This document shows, one piece after another, positions 26,970 through 36,657 of a stretch of 40,643 bases of DNA. The stretch comes from a virus, in IMG/VR virus record IMGVR_UViG_3300037502_002592, positions 1 through 40,643 of that record; one strand, 5' to 3'. A model generated the notes under the pieces. That model saw only the letters and a program-made list of their open reading frames with translations. It did no database searches and was not told the origin of the DNA. A program made the translations under genes and the position numbers. Position 1 is the stretch's first letter. Every line of letters starts with the position of its first letter.

Positions 26970-28484
26970 ATCGTTCCGTTCGGCCCATGGCACCCTGACG
27001 CCGCTGGTATGAATACGCCCGTTGTCGTTGAGGCGCGTAATGTGCTTCCGGCTGAAAACGGGTTCGCGCCGTTGCCATCGGCTGCGGCCTCAACGGCGGC
27101 GCTGCCTGACACATGTCGGGGGGCTGTGTCTGTGCTGCTTGACGACGGCACCTCGCAGACGTTCGCTGGCACGCAGACGCGGCTCTATAAGCTCGGCCCT
27201 ACCGGCGGCTGGGACGAAGTGTCGGCGCTGGTCGATGTCGTCGATGATCTGGGCGACCCTATCGAGGATGACGCGGCCGAAGTCATCCAGATCCCCGGCG
27301 GAGAGTATTCGGTCGGCTCCGGCGAGCAATGGAAGTTCGCGCTTTATGGCACGTTGCTGTTGACCACCAACGTCAACGATGGGCCGCAGAAGTTCGACTT
27401 GCTGACCAGCAGCAATTTCGAGCCTTTGGGCGGCTCGCCTCCGGCCGCGCGGTATATCGACATCGTGCGCGAGTTCGTGTTCCTCGGTGCGATCGACGGC
27501 AATGAAAAGCGGGTCCAGTGGTCGGCTATTGGCGATGCTGAGGGCTGGACGGCGGGCACCAACGAAAGCGACTTCCAGGATTTTCCCAACGGCGGCCCGG
27601 TGCGCGGCATCGTCGGCGGCGAGACGGTCTATATCTTCCAAGCCGCCAAGGTTACACGTGGAACCTACGTTCCCGGCTCGTCTTTCATCTTCCAGTTTGA
27701 CGAGGTGGAAGGCGCGGCAGGTCTGGCGGCTCCGCATTCACTGGTTCGCCTGCGTTCGGATGCGTTTTATCTGGCGCCGGACGGGTTCCGCCGCTTCAAC
27801 CTCAGCGGCGCATCATCAACGCCGATTGGCACGCGTAAATGGGCCAAGTGGTTCCTGGCCGATAAGAAGCCCGGCTTCGATCTGCAGGTGTTTGGCGCCG
27901 CCAACCCAACGCGGCCCATCATCGTGTGGGCGTATGTCTCGACCAGCAACATCGGCAGCACGCCCGACCGCCTGCTGATTTACGATTGGGCGCTGGACGA
28001 GGCGACGTTCGCGGACTTGACCGTTGGCGCCCTCCTGCAATGGCTGTCACCCGGCTACACGCTGGACACGATGGACGCCTTTGGCAGCGTGGATGACCTG
28101 CCGTTCTCGTTTGATAGCCCGTTCTGGCGCGGCGGCTCTCAACTCATGGGCCTGTTTTCAACCGACAATCGCCTGTCGCTGCTGTCCGGCGCAAGCATGG
28201 CCGCGACCATCACGACGGCGGACGGCCAGAAGTCCGACCGGATGCTGATCAAAGGGCTAAGCCCTCAGGTGGACAGCGCGGCAGCCACGGTGGCTTTGGC
28301 CATGCGCGAGCGGGACGCGGATGCGGTGACGTTTGGCAGCGCTGAGGCAATGGAAGACACGGGTATCTGCCCCGCGCACAAGTCGGGACGCGTCGCACGG
28401 GCAAAGATCGTCATTCCAGCGGCTGCGACGTGGACAGCGGCCAAGGGGATCGTGACGCACGCAACGCGGCAGGGTCGGCGATGA
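26970..28484 (+). CDS. Tail nozzle-like structural protein, probable ATC start
   Basis: 504 residues if it starts at ATC 26970, giving IVPFGPWHPDAAGMNTPVVV then EARNVLP. That VPFGxWxPD...EAxNVxP opening is the conserved N-terminus of this podovirus tail family. The next ATG (27009) would cut it off and has no ribosome site. A longer frame from 26850 is only a shadow of the upstream gene. Further family blocks: WKFALYGTLLLTTNVNDGPQ, GSPPAARYIDIVREFVFLGA, GGPVRGIVGGETVYIFQAAK, and FIFQFDEVEGAAGLAAPHSL. It would form the tail tube or nozzle below the adaptor. Confidence 0.8.
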   Translation: MVPFGPWHPDAAGMNTPVVVEARNVLPAENGFAPLPSAAASTAALPDTCRGAVSVLLDDGTSQTFAGTQTRLYKLGPTGGWDEVSALVDVVDDLGDPIEDDAAEVIQIPGGEYSVGSGEQWKFALYGTLLLTTNVNDGPQKFDLLTSSNFEPLGGSPPAARYIDIVREFVFLGAIDGNEKRVQWSAIGDAEGWTAGTNESDFQDFPNGGPVRGIVGGETVYIFQAAKVTRGTYVPGSSFIFQFDEVEGAAGLAAPHSLVRLRSDAFYLAPDGFRRFNLSGASSTPIGTRKWAKWFLADKKPGFDLQVFGAANPTRPIIVWAYVSTSNIGSTPDRLLIYDWALDEATFADLTVGALLQWLSPGYTLDTMDAFGSVDDLPFSFDSPFWRGGSQLMGLFSTDNRLSLLSGASMAATITTADGQKSDRMLIKGLSPQVDSAAATVALAMRERDADAVTFGSAEAMEDTGICPAHKSGRVARAKIVIPAAATWTAAKGIVTHATRQGRR

Positions 28485-28789
28485 ATATCCTCCCGCCAAC
28501 CGGCGCAACCGAGCGGCAGGTCCACCAAGCGATTAAAGAACTGATTGAGGGCCGTTCTAACGCCGTGGGCACGGTGACGCTGACCGCCAACGCCACGACC
28601 ACGACCGTCACGGCGGCAACCGTAAACCGCAACGCCATTGTGCTGTTGAGCCCGCAGACGGCCAATGCCGCCGCCGCTCTGGCCACAACCCACGTTGCGG
28701 TGGCCGCTGCTGGCGGCGCGTTCACGCTGACGCACGCGAACAACGCGCAGACCGATAAAACCTTTGGCTATCTGGTGATCGGGGGATGA
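28481..28789 (+). CDS. Small structural-region protein
   Basis: 102 residues from ATG 28481 (ATGA overlap with the nozzle-like gene). The N-terminal part (MNILPPTGATERQVHQAIKE, LIEGRSNAVG) is helical; the rest is Thr/Ala/Asn-rich beta sequence (TVTLTANATTTTVTAATVNR). Found at this place in several related genomes as a minor virion or tail protein; no known activity. Confidence 0.6.
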   Translation: MNILPPTGATERQVHQAIKELIEGRSNAVGTVTLTANATTTTVTAATVNRNAIVLLSPQTANAAAALATTHVAVAAAGGAFTLTHANNAQTDKTFGYLVIGG

Positions 28790-29265
28790 TGCAGCCGCAA
28801 ACCGAGCAGGCCGCCGTCATGGCCTACCTGGGACCGTTGATCACGGGCGAGGCGGTCGAAGCCCCGATTGTCCGGCAAATCCCGCAGCAGTGGTTGCATG
28901 TGTTCTGGGAACGGCTGGTTCCGGATCTGCTTCGCGTCGTGGAACGCACACGGGGGCGCTGGAGCCTCAACACGATTGCAGAGCGTGCCCTCAAGGGCGA
29001 GTGGCAGCTGTGGGTGGTGTGGGATGGCCGGATCGCTGCCGTGCTCGCAACAGAGATGTTTTTCGAGGACAACGGCGAGAAGAACGCCCGCGCCGTTTTT
29101 GTCGGTGGGCGTGAGATGGCCAAGTGGGCGCACCTCGTGACTGATCTCGAGGACTGGGCCCGCGACAACGGCTGCGCCCGCTTTGAGATGGTGATCTCCA
29201 AGGGCATCGCCCGTCATTTTGACGAGTACCGCATGTCGCATGTGCTGCTCGAAAAGGATCTCTAA
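28786..29265 (+). CDS. GNAT-like protein in the tail module
   Basis: 159 residues from ATG 28786, overlapping the previous stop. GEWQLWVVWDGRIAAVLATE and RAVFVGGREMAKWAHLVTDL, then EDWARDNGCARFEMVIS, follow a GNAT acetyltransferase-like fold (strand, turn, helix with DWARDNGC). The acetyl-CoA loop (Q/RxxGxG/A) is not clearly present, so activity is uncertain. Genes of this kind recur in podovirus structural modules. Confidence 0.6.
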   Translation: MMQPQTEQAAVMAYLGPLITGEAVEAPIVRQIPQQWLHVFWERLVPDLLRVVERTRGRWSLNTIAERALKGEWQLWVVWDGRIAAVLATEMFFEDNGEKNARAVFVGGREMAKWAHLVTDLEDWARDNGCARFEMVISKGIARHFDEYRMSHVLLEKDL

Positions 29266-30105
29266 ATGCCCAGCAAAAACAAGCCCGCCACGACGACGAC
29301 GACGCAGGAGCGCAGCCCGTGGGCGCCGGCGCAGGGCAACCTTCAAACGGTGCTGGGCAATGCCAGTGAGTTGTCCGGCGACCTGTCCAACTTCACGCCG
29401 ACGTATTCGGGCACGACGCAAGCCGGCATCCAGGGGCTCGAGAGTGCCGCCTCAAACATGACCGGTGCGCGCGATGCGCTTGGCAACGTCGTGCCGGGAT
29501 CGACGCAGGGTTTCAACGTCGGGCTCGGGCAGCTGTCCAATGTTGCCAGCGGCGGCACGTTGGGGGCAAACCCGTATCTGGATCAAGTCATCGCGCAGTC
29601 CCGCGAAGGGGTGACGAACGCTGTCAACGGGCAGTTTGCAGGTGCGGGGCGCTATGGCTCGGCCGCCCATACCGGCGCACTGACAAAGGGCCTTGGTCAG
29701 ATGGAGATGCAGGCTCGCCTGGGCAACTACACCTCCGAGCGCGGCGCACAGGACGCGGCGGCGCGAGCGATCTACGGCGGCGGGTTCCAGGGCGCGGGCA
29801 TGGCTGGTGCGCTCGACCAATCGCAGCTGCTGCCGGCACAGGTGATGCTGCAAGCCGGAGCCCTCCGCGATGCGCAGTCCGAGGCGGAGCGCACGGCACC
29901 GCTTCGGGCCACGGAATGGCTGAATAGCCAGTCGCTGCCGATTGCCGGGGCTGGCGGTACCGCCACGGGCACACAGACGACAGTGCAGCCGAATAACCCG
30001 CTGGGGCAGATTCTTGGCGGGGCGCAGATGGGGCTGGGTTTGTTGGCGTCTCCGATGCCGGGCGCTGGTTCGTTGCTTGGCGGCCTGTCCGGGCTGTTCC
30101 GCTGA
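29266..30105 (+). CDS. Internal virion or ejection-type protein
   Basis: 279 residues. It is Gly/Ala/Thr/Gln-rich with NPYLDQVIAQSREGVTNAVN, GQFAGAGRYGSAAHTGALTK and a hydrophobic C-terminal end (LGLLASPMPGAGSLLGGLSG). The FAGAGRxGS motif is recurrent in podoviral virion proteins next to the ejection genes. Starts one base after the preceding gene. A role in DNA ejection is inferred. Confidence 0.6.
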   Translation: MPSKNKPATTTTTQERSPWAPAQGNLQTVLGNASELSGDLSNFTPTYSGTTQAGIQGLESAASNMTGARDALGNVVPGSTQGFNVGLGQLSNVASGGTLGANPYLDQVIAQSREGVTNAVNGQFAGAGRYGSAAHTGALTKGLGQMEMQARLGNYTSERGAQDAAARAIYGGGFQGAGMAGALDQSQLLPAQVMLQAGALRDAQSEAERTAPLRATEWLNSQSLPIAGAGGTATGTQTTVQPNNPLGQILGGAQMGLGLLASPMPGAGSLLGGLSGLFR

Positions 30106-31799
30106 TGGACCCGCTGACGCTACGCTACAACAACCCCGGCGCCGTCGAGTTCAAGCCGTGGATGGCGCAATACGGCGCGCGTCTTGGTCCCAACGGACGC
30201 TATGCGCAGTTCGACAGCCCAGACCAAGGTTATCAGGTCATGGGGCGGGTGCTTGACACCTACCGCGACAAGCATGGGCTCAACACCGTCACCGGGATCA
30301 TCAACCGCTGGGCACCGGCTAACGTCGATAACAACTCCACGAGCAGCTACGCGGCCAGCGTTGCGAAGTCGCTCGGCATCGATCCGAATGCCCCACTAAC
30401 GCCAGAGCAGCGTCCATCCCTGATGCGGGCCATGGCCAGCTATGAGGCGGGCCGTCCAGCCGCTGCGTTGCCTGCTCCGATGGCACTCGGCAACCCGCCC
30501 GCTCCGGCTCCGGCCGCCGCACCTTCGACAGGAGCGCCCCCGATGGCAGATCCCTACCGGCCGCAGCAGCGCGGCGGCTTCCTTGGCCTCATCGATGCGC
30601 TTCAGTCCGGCGTGTCGTCGCCGCTGTTTCAGTCCGGCGCTGCGATGTATTCGGCCGCATCGCAGGGCAAGGACATCGGAACCGGGTTTCTGATGGGCGG
30701 CGAAGCGGCAGGACGGGCAGCCAAGTCGCAGGCCGAGCAAGCGCAGATGCAGCGCGAGATGGCGGCGCAGCGCCAGCGTGATCAGATGTGGGCGCAGCTG
30801 ACCAGCGGGAAAACGCCAGCTTGGGCGAGCAATCTGCCTGCGGGGACGATCGAACTGGCGAAGGCATTGGGTCCAGAATCCGGGCTTGCTCTGGTGAGCA
30901 AGATGGCATTGTCCAAACCGGAGAAAACCACCACGCAGAAGGACTACGAGTATGCCAAGAGCCAGGGTTTCAGCGGCTCGCTGATGGACTTCACCAAGGC
31001 GCAGAACGAAAGCAAGCGCCCGGTGACAAACATAGACATGAAGGGCGAGACATCATTCAGCCAGGAAGCGGGCAAGGCTACGGCAAAGCGTTACAGCGAA
31101 CTGGCCGAGCAGGGCCAAGCAGCGCGCGTGGCGCAGGGCGATATTGACCGTCTTGAGGAATTGGGCGCGGCTATCGGCACGCAGGGCGCAGTGGCCAACG
31201 TCAAGGCGGCCCTCGGACCCTACGCGAACGCCCTCGGCGTCAAGATTGACGGCCTCGACGACATTCAAGCTTTCTCATCCATCGTTTCGCGGCTGGCACC
31301 GACCATGCGTCCACCGGGCTCTGGCGCCACGTCCGACTTTGAGTTCAAGCAGTTCTTAAACGCGCTGCCGCAGCTGGCGCAGACGACGGAAGGCCGAAAA
31401 CTGGTGCTCGACCAGATGCGCGCTATGAACGCCTACAAGGCGCAACTTGGTGATTTGAGCGAACGCGTCCTGTCCGGCGACATCGACCGCAAAACTGCGG
31501 ATGCGGAGATCCGCAAGCTCGGCAACCCTCTGACACTTTGGCGGCAAGGGACGCAAGCTATGCCGCCGTCGCAACCCGCTCCGCCTCCCCCACAGGGCGC
31601 AGGCCGTTTTGCTCAGCCGCAGACGTCTCCGGTTGGCACAATGGTCGATAGCGTTCGCCAGCAGATCCAAAGCGGACAGGTGCAGGTGCCCGAGGTCGTC
31701 AACCAAGCTAGGCGCGCCATTCAGGAGGGCAAGGACCCGGCGCGGATTAAAGAGCGGTTGCAGCAGTACGGAATCGACCCGGCATCGGTGGGGCTCTAA
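30105..31799 (+). CDS. Virion protein with N-terminal murein-binding/transglycosylase-like domain
   Basis: 564 residues. Residues 6-95 read LRYNNPGAVEFKPWMAQYGA, RYAQFDSPDQGYQVMGRVLD and NTVTGIINRWAPANVDNNST, the pattern of the PRD1 P5-like/virion-associated murein domain in phage entry proteins. The rest is Ala/Gln/Pro-rich with coiled coils. It may open or grip peptidoglycan during DNA entry. No classical catalytic motif is certain. It overlaps the previous stop by one base. Confidence 0.7.
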   Translation: MDPLTLRYNNPGAVEFKPWMAQYGARLGPNGRYAQFDSPDQGYQVMGRVLDTYRDKHGLNTVTGIINRWAPANVDNNSTSSYAASVAKSLGIDPNAPLTPEQRPSLMRAMASYEAGRPAAALPAPMALGNPPAPAPAAAPSTGAPPMADPYRPQQRGGFLGLIDALQSGVSSPLFQSGAAMYSAASQGKDIGTGFLMGGEAAGRAAKSQAEQAQMQREMAAQRQRDQMWAQLTSGKTPAWASNLPAGTIELAKALGPESGLALVSKMALSKPEKTTTQKDYEYAKSQGFSGSLMDFTKAQNESKRPVTNIDMKGETSFSQEAGKATAKRYSELAEQGQAARVAQGDIDRLEELGAAIGTQGAVANVKAALGPYANALGVKIDGLDDIQAFSSIVSRLAPTMRPPGSGATSDFEFKQFLNALPQLAQTTEGRKLVLDQMRAMNAYKAQLGDLSERVLSGDIDRKTADAEIRKLGNPLTLWRQGTQAMPPSQPAPPPPQGAGRFAQPQTSPVGTMVDSVRQQIQSGQVQVPEVVNQARRAIQEGKDPARIKERLQQYGIDPASVGL

Positions 31800-33632
31800 A
31801 TGGCACAGGACTACTTCGACGACATCCCGCCTGTCCGCCGTCCGGCTCCTGTCGAGCGACCCGGCAGTGCGCCGCGCAACCGTCGCCGCACGCCAGCCGA
31901 GGCCGCACCCAGTTCACCGGAAGCCGAGGGCGATACCGAGCCGAGCCGTCTTGGCCAGTTCGCCGCGCCGATGATGGTGCAGCCTCCCGAGTCTGGTCCC
32001 GGCCTGTTCGACGACATTCCCGCCGCTGGCTCCAACGTCTCGACGCTGGAAGACGTGGTGAAATCTGCCGGCGCAGGCTTGGTCAAGGGCGGCATTGGCC
32101 TTGCGGCGCTGCCCGGCACAGTCGAGCAGCTGGGACGTACCGGCATCAACTACGTCGGTCAGAAGCTCACTGGCCAGCCCGAGACGGTCGGCGCAAAGGC
32201 GGTGCTTCCCGGCTATCAGGAGTTCAAGGGCGCGGTTGAAAACAACATCACCGGGCCGCTCTACAACCCCAAGACAACGGCGGGCGAGTACGCAGGGACC
32301 GTGGCCGAGTTCGCGCCGGGCATGCTGTTCCCGGCTGGTGCGGGCGCAGGCCTCGCCGCTCGAGCCGGGCTCAACGTTGTCGCGCCGGCTGTAGCGAGCG
32401 AGTCGGCTGGGCAGCTGACCAAGGGGACGGCGGCGGAACCCTATGCGCGCGTTGCGGGTGGCCTAGCGGGCGGTATGCTCCCGGCAATGGCAGGGCGAGC
32501 GATTTCGCCTGGAGCCACCGACCCAATGCGCACGCGCATGGCGGGCGTTCTGGATCAAGAGGGCGTTGCCCTGACGGCTGGCGACCGTACCGGCAGCCGC
32601 GCCATTCGTTATGCCGAAAGCGTCTCCCAGACGACACCGTTTGCCGGACGGCGCTTGACCGGCGTCAAAGAGCAGCAGGCCGAGCAGTTCACCCGTGCCG
32701 CTCTACGCCGTGCCGGTATCCAGGCAGACCGGGCTGAGCCTGCCGTGATCGATCAGGCGTTCCAGCGCATCGGCGGCGAGTTCCAGGCTGTTGGCTCTGC
32801 GGCAATGGTCCCGATCACGCCAACCGTTCAATCGCGCCTTGACCAGATCGTGCGCAATTACGAGCGCATTACTGAACCGTCGATGGTCAACCCGCTGCCG
32901 CGCTCGATTATCGACGACGTGCAAGCCGTCGTCGGTCGCTCGTCTCAAGTCGGCACGCCCGCTGCACTGGACGGCGCGCGCTATCTTGGATGGCGTTCCG
33001 ACATTGGCGCTGCCGCGCGTGGGGCTCGCGACCCGAGAACGGAACGGGTTCTGTACGACATCCAGCGCGTTCTCGATGACGGTGCCGAGCAGTACCTTCG
33101 CAGCACGAACCCGCAAATGGCTGACCGCATGCGGACGGCGCGGCAGGAATACCGCAATATTCTGGTGCTCGAGAAGGCCGTGAACGGCGCTGGCGAGAAT
33201 GCAGCGTTGGGTCTGATCTCCCCGGCACAGCTGGCACAGGCCACCAAGCAGCTACAAGGTGGCCGCAACTACGCTCGAGGGCGAGGCGACTACGCAGAGC
33301 TTGCTCGCGCGGGCGATGCTCTCCTGCGCCCCATGCCGCAATCCGGCACCGCAGAACGGATCATGATGCAGTCGATAGGTGCCGGCGCTGGTGGCTTGGC
33401 GGCTGGAGCTCCAGGCGTGGCGGCAGGCATGGCAGGGCAAGCGATCGTCGGTCGCGTGCTCCAGAACCCGGCCACGCAAGCCTATCTCGGCAATCAAGTC
33501 GCCGCCCCCATTGCCAACCTTCCGACGGGCTCCAGGATTGGCGCCATCCCCGGCATTATAGCGAACAGCAATCGGCCGCTAGATGCAGACAGAAAAACCG
33601 TGCGCCGCAAGCGCGGTTTGCTGCCGGAATAG
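31800..33632 (+). CDS. Large internal virion (DNA ejection) protein
   Basis: 610 residues. It starts MAQDYFDDIPPVRRPAPVER and has the FDDIP motif again at about 69-73. Hydrophobic stretches occur at about 90-110, 165-205 and near the C-terminus (GAGGLAAGAPGVAAGMAGQA), as in ejection proteins that line a membrane channel. A long helical middle (TRAALRRAGIQADRAEPAVI and similar) follows. It ends in a basic RKTVRRKRGLLPE. Starts one base after the previous stop. Confidence 0.65.
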   Translation: MAQDYFDDIPPVRRPAPVERPGSAPRNRRRTPAEAAPSSPEAEGDTEPSRLGQFAAPMMVQPPESGPGLFDDIPAAGSNVSTLEDVVKSAGAGLVKGGIGLAALPGTVEQLGRTGINYVGQKLTGQPETVGAKAVLPGYQEFKGAVENNITGPLYNPKTTAGEYAGTVAEFAPGMLFPAGAGAGLAARAGLNVVAPAVASESAGQLTKGTAAEPYARVAGGLAGGMLPAMAGRAISPGATDPMRTRMAGVLDQEGVALTAGDRTGSRAIRYAESVSQTTPFAGRRLTGVKEQQAEQFTRAALRRAGIQADRAEPAVIDQAFQRIGGEFQAVGSAAMVPITPTVQSRLDQIVRNYERITEPSMVNPLPRSIIDDVQAVVGRSSQVGTPAALDGARYLGWRSDIGAAARGARDPRTERVLYDIQRVLDDGAEQYLRSTNPQMADRMRTARQEYRNILVLEKAVNGAGENAALGLISPAQLAQATKQLQGGRNYARGRGDYAELARAGDALLRPMPQSGTAERIMMQSIGAGAGGLAAGAPGVAAGMAGQAIVGRVLQNPATQAYLGNQVAAPIANLPTGSRIGAIPGIIANSNRPLDADRKTVRRKRGLLPE

Positions 33633-33690
33633 CCACTCTAATCACTCCCCATCCTCGTCTCGCGTCATCTGACCCCAAGGGCACAGATCG

Positions 33691-36657
33691 ATGACTGATT
33701 TCTATGGTTGGTCAACCACGGCCAGCAACAACGCGACGGCTGACAGCACCATCTCGTGGGCTGAGTTCCAAGACCCGAGCACAGTCAACGACAGCGCGCG
33801 GGCCATGATGGCGCGAATCGCTGAGTGGCGGAAGGATGTGGCCCCGACCCGATCCTCGACCGGCAGTGGCAACGCCTATGCCGTTACGTCGGAAGCGGCA
33901 GATGCTGCAGGCTATCGAGACGGTGAGATTGTCACGTTCATTGCCGACCGTGCCAACACTTCAAGCTGCACGCTTAACGTCAATGCGCGCGGCGCCAAGC
34001 CGTTCAGGCCGGCCGTGGGCGTCGAGTTCCAGTCGGGCGAGATCCAAGCTAATCAGGCCATCATCGCGTTTTTCCGCGAAGCGACTGAAGAGTTTATCGG
34101 CATTGGATCTGGCTACCACGTCAACGCCATGACGACGGGGCTGCTGAGCCAGTCGATTGCCGCGCGGCTGATCAAAATTGGCACGCCGGTCCTCAGCCTC
34201 GCGCCGACCGCGCCAGCCGGCTACATCCGCCTGACCGAAGCCACTCAGAGCCGCAACAAATCCGACTGGCCAGAGCTTGACGCCTGGCTGTCGTCGATCT
34301 CCTATCCGTGGGGATCGACCTCAACGACGTTCAATTTGCCGCCGGCCGCCGGCTACGTTCTGCGCTTTGCAGCCACATCCTCGACCATCGACACGGCCGG
34401 AGCCAGAGCGGCAGGATCAACGCAGACCGACGCGGTTGCTGCGCACACGCACACGTTCAGCGCCACCACCGGAACCGAAGCGGCGCACACACACACGTTC
34501 AAACAGGCAACGGGCAGAGCCATCGGTGGTATCGGCGGCGGGTCATATGACATTGTTCTAACCCATACGTCGCCAGCCGATATTGGCGGCAACTATACGT
34601 CCCCTGGTGGCAGCAGCCATACGCACAGTGTTTCAGGTACGACCGGTTCTGCGGGCTCGGGCACCGAAACCCGTCCAAAGAATGTGGCGATGCACGTTGA
34701 TATTTTCGCGTCGTCTCAGCTTTCAGCCGGCACACTGGCAATGTTTGGTTTCCCGTTTGCCTGGGACACGGGCACGACGGCGGCGGACCCTGGCACGGCG
34801 CGCGTGCGCGGCGACGATGCAGCGCTTGGTTCCATTACCAACCTCTACATCTCAGAAACTGACGCTTGGGGCGTCAACATCGCAACGGTTATCGGATCGA
34901 TCACGAATGGATCCGTGATCCGGCTGTCGAAGGTCGGCGCGCAAGCGAATACCTTAGTGATGACGGTCTCAGGGTCCATCACAGATAATGGCACATACCG
35001 GACAATTCCGGTTACAGTTAGCGCCGTCAACGGCTCTTTCAGCGCTGACGACAGCTTGGCTTTCGAGCTTGCCGGCGGCGCTGGCGCTACAGGTGACGAC
35101 GGCGCTGCGGCCACCGTCACCGTTGGCACCGTCACGACGGGCTCGGCCGGGTCTTCGGCGAGTGTCACAAACGCAGGAACATCCAGCGCTGCGGTTCTGG
35201 ATTTCAGCATCCCGAGAGGCGATACCGGCGCGGCTGGCGCCAACGGCACAGACCCAGGAATCCGTTGGCTGTATGACAGCAGCACGACGACCAACGCCGA
35301 CCCGGGATCTGGGGATTTACGTCTCAACAACGCCACGCTCGCCAGCGTCACAGAGATAGCCATCTCTTATAACTCGGGCGAGACGGGCAATCCGAGCGTT
35401 GAGAACTTTGTTAAATCCTGGGACGACAGCACCACGACCGGCTCGCGCGGCAAGCTGATCATCAAGAAGGCCAGCGCCCCGCAAAATTTCGCAATCTATA
35501 CGATCACCTCTGCCATTACAGACGGCACCACCTACGGGCGCTTTACGCTATCTCATGTGGATGGGAATGGATCGTTCTCGAGCACCGACACGCTGGCGGT
35601 GCAGTTTTTCCCTACTGGCGACAAGGGTGCAGACGGTGCCGGTACTGGCGATATCGTCGGACCTGCCGCCTCGGTGGACGGTGAAATAGCGCTATACGAC
35701 AGCACCACCGGTAAATTGCTTAAGCGGGCAACGACGACGGGACTACTGAAGGCAGCGTCTGGCGTCATTGCTGCGGCTGTCGCTGGCACTGATTACCAAG
35801 CCGCAGACAGCGAACTGACGGCCATTGCCGGTCTTACGTCGGCGGCTGACACGGCGCCGTATTTTACCGGCTCCGGCACGGCTGCCCTGATGACGGTGAC
35901 GAGCACAGCCAGAAACCTGCTGGACGACACATCCGCCGGGGCGATGCGAACCACGCTCGGGGTTGTGCCTGGGACAGATGTGCAGGCGTACTCAGCCGCT
36001 CTGGATTCATGGTCTGGTGTTTCGCGGGCAGCCGGGTTTGACACGTTCGCGGCGACGCCCTCCAGCGCCAATCTCCGTTCTCTGGTGAGCGATGAGACCG
36101 GCTCCGGTTCACTGGTTTTTGCCACGTCGCCCACGCTCGTCACGCCCGTGATCGGCGTGGCTACGGCGACCAGCATCAATAAGGTCGCGCTTACGGCGCC
36201 GGCGACGGGATCAACGCTCACCATAGCGGACGGCAAGACGCTCACGGCAAGCAACTCGCTGACACTGGCCGGCACAGACAGCACGACGATGACGTTCCCG
36301 TCAACGTCAAGCACGGTGCTTACGACTGGCAACACGGCGACGATTACCAAGGGCTACGCGGTCACGCCCAACAACCTTGGCACGCTGTCCACAGGAACCA
36401 CAACGCTCAACCCCGCCAACGGCAATTATCAGTATGCAACAAATAACGGCGCACATACACTGGCGGCCCCGGCGTCGGATTGTGCCATTGATGTACTTTA
36501 CACGAATGGCGCCAGTGCAGGAGCGATTACCTTCTCAGGTTTCACGGTGGGGTCTTCGACCGGTTCGACGTTGACTACAACCAATGCGCAGCGCTTTCTG
36601 ATCAGCGTACGCCGCATCAATTCCGTGTCCACCTACAGCATTTACGCCCTGCAATGA
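33691..36657 (+). CDS. Tail fibre/collar protein
   Basis: 988 residues. The start (MTDFYGWSTTASNNATADST, ISWAEFQDPSTVNDSARAMM) is a podovirus fibre N-terminal attachment segment. Residues 165-350 contain a tail-collar domain: TPVLSLAPTAPAGYIRLTEA, PWGSTSTTFNLP, HTHTFSATTGTEAAHTHTF and GTETRPKNVAMH, with metal-binding His-x-His motifs. Collagen-like GATGDDG, GDTGAAGANG and GDKGADGAG triplets occur at about 468, 510 and 646. Thr/Ser-rich beta repeats follow. It recognises the host surface. The final part (res 850-988) is a beta-rich receptor end. Confidence 0.85.
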   Translation: MTDFYGWSTTASNNATADSTISWAEFQDPSTVNDSARAMMARIAEWRKDVAPTRSSTGSGNAYAVTSEAADAAGYRDGEIVTFIADRANTSSCTLNVNARGAKPFRPAVGVEFQSGEIQANQAIIAFFREATEEFIGIGSGYHVNAMTTGLLSQSIAARLIKIGTPVLSLAPTAPAGYIRLTEATQSRNKSDWPELDAWLSSISYPWGSTSTTFNLPPAAGYVLRFAATSSTIDTAGARAAGSTQTDAVAAHTHTFSATTGTEAAHTHTFKQATGRAIGGIGGGSYDIVLTHTSPADIGGNYTSPGGSSHTHSVSGTTGSAGSGTETRPKNVAMHVDIFASSQLSAGTLAMFGFPFAWDTGTTAADPGTARVRGDDAALGSITNLYISETDAWGVNIATVIGSITNGSVIRLSKVGAQANTLVMTVSGSITDNGTYRTIPVTVSAVNGSFSADDSLAFELAGGAGATGDDGAAATVTVGTVTTGSAGSSASVTNAGTSSAAVLDFSIPRGDTGAAGANGTDPGIRWLYDSSTTTNADPGSGDLRLNNATLASVTEIAISYNSGETGNPSVENFVKSWDDSTTTGSRGKLIIKKASAPQNFAIYTITSAITDGTTYGRFTLSHVDGNGSFSSTDTLAVQFFPTGDKGADGAGTGDIVGPAASVDGEIALYDSTTGKLLKRATTTGLLKAASGVIAAAVAGTDYQAADSELTAIAGLTSAADTAPYFTGSGTAALMTVTSTARNLLDDTSAGAMRTTLGVVPGTDVQAYSAALDSWSGVSRAAGFDTFAATPSSANLRSLVSDETGSGSLVFATSPTLVTPVIGVATATSINKVALTAPATGSTLTIADGKTLTASNSLTLAGTDSTTMTFPSTSSTVLTTGNTATITKGYAVTPNNLGTLSTGTTTLNPANGNYQYATNNGAHTLAAPASDCAIDVLYTNGASAGAITFSGFTVGSSTGSTLTTTNAQRFLISVRRINSVSTYSIYALQ

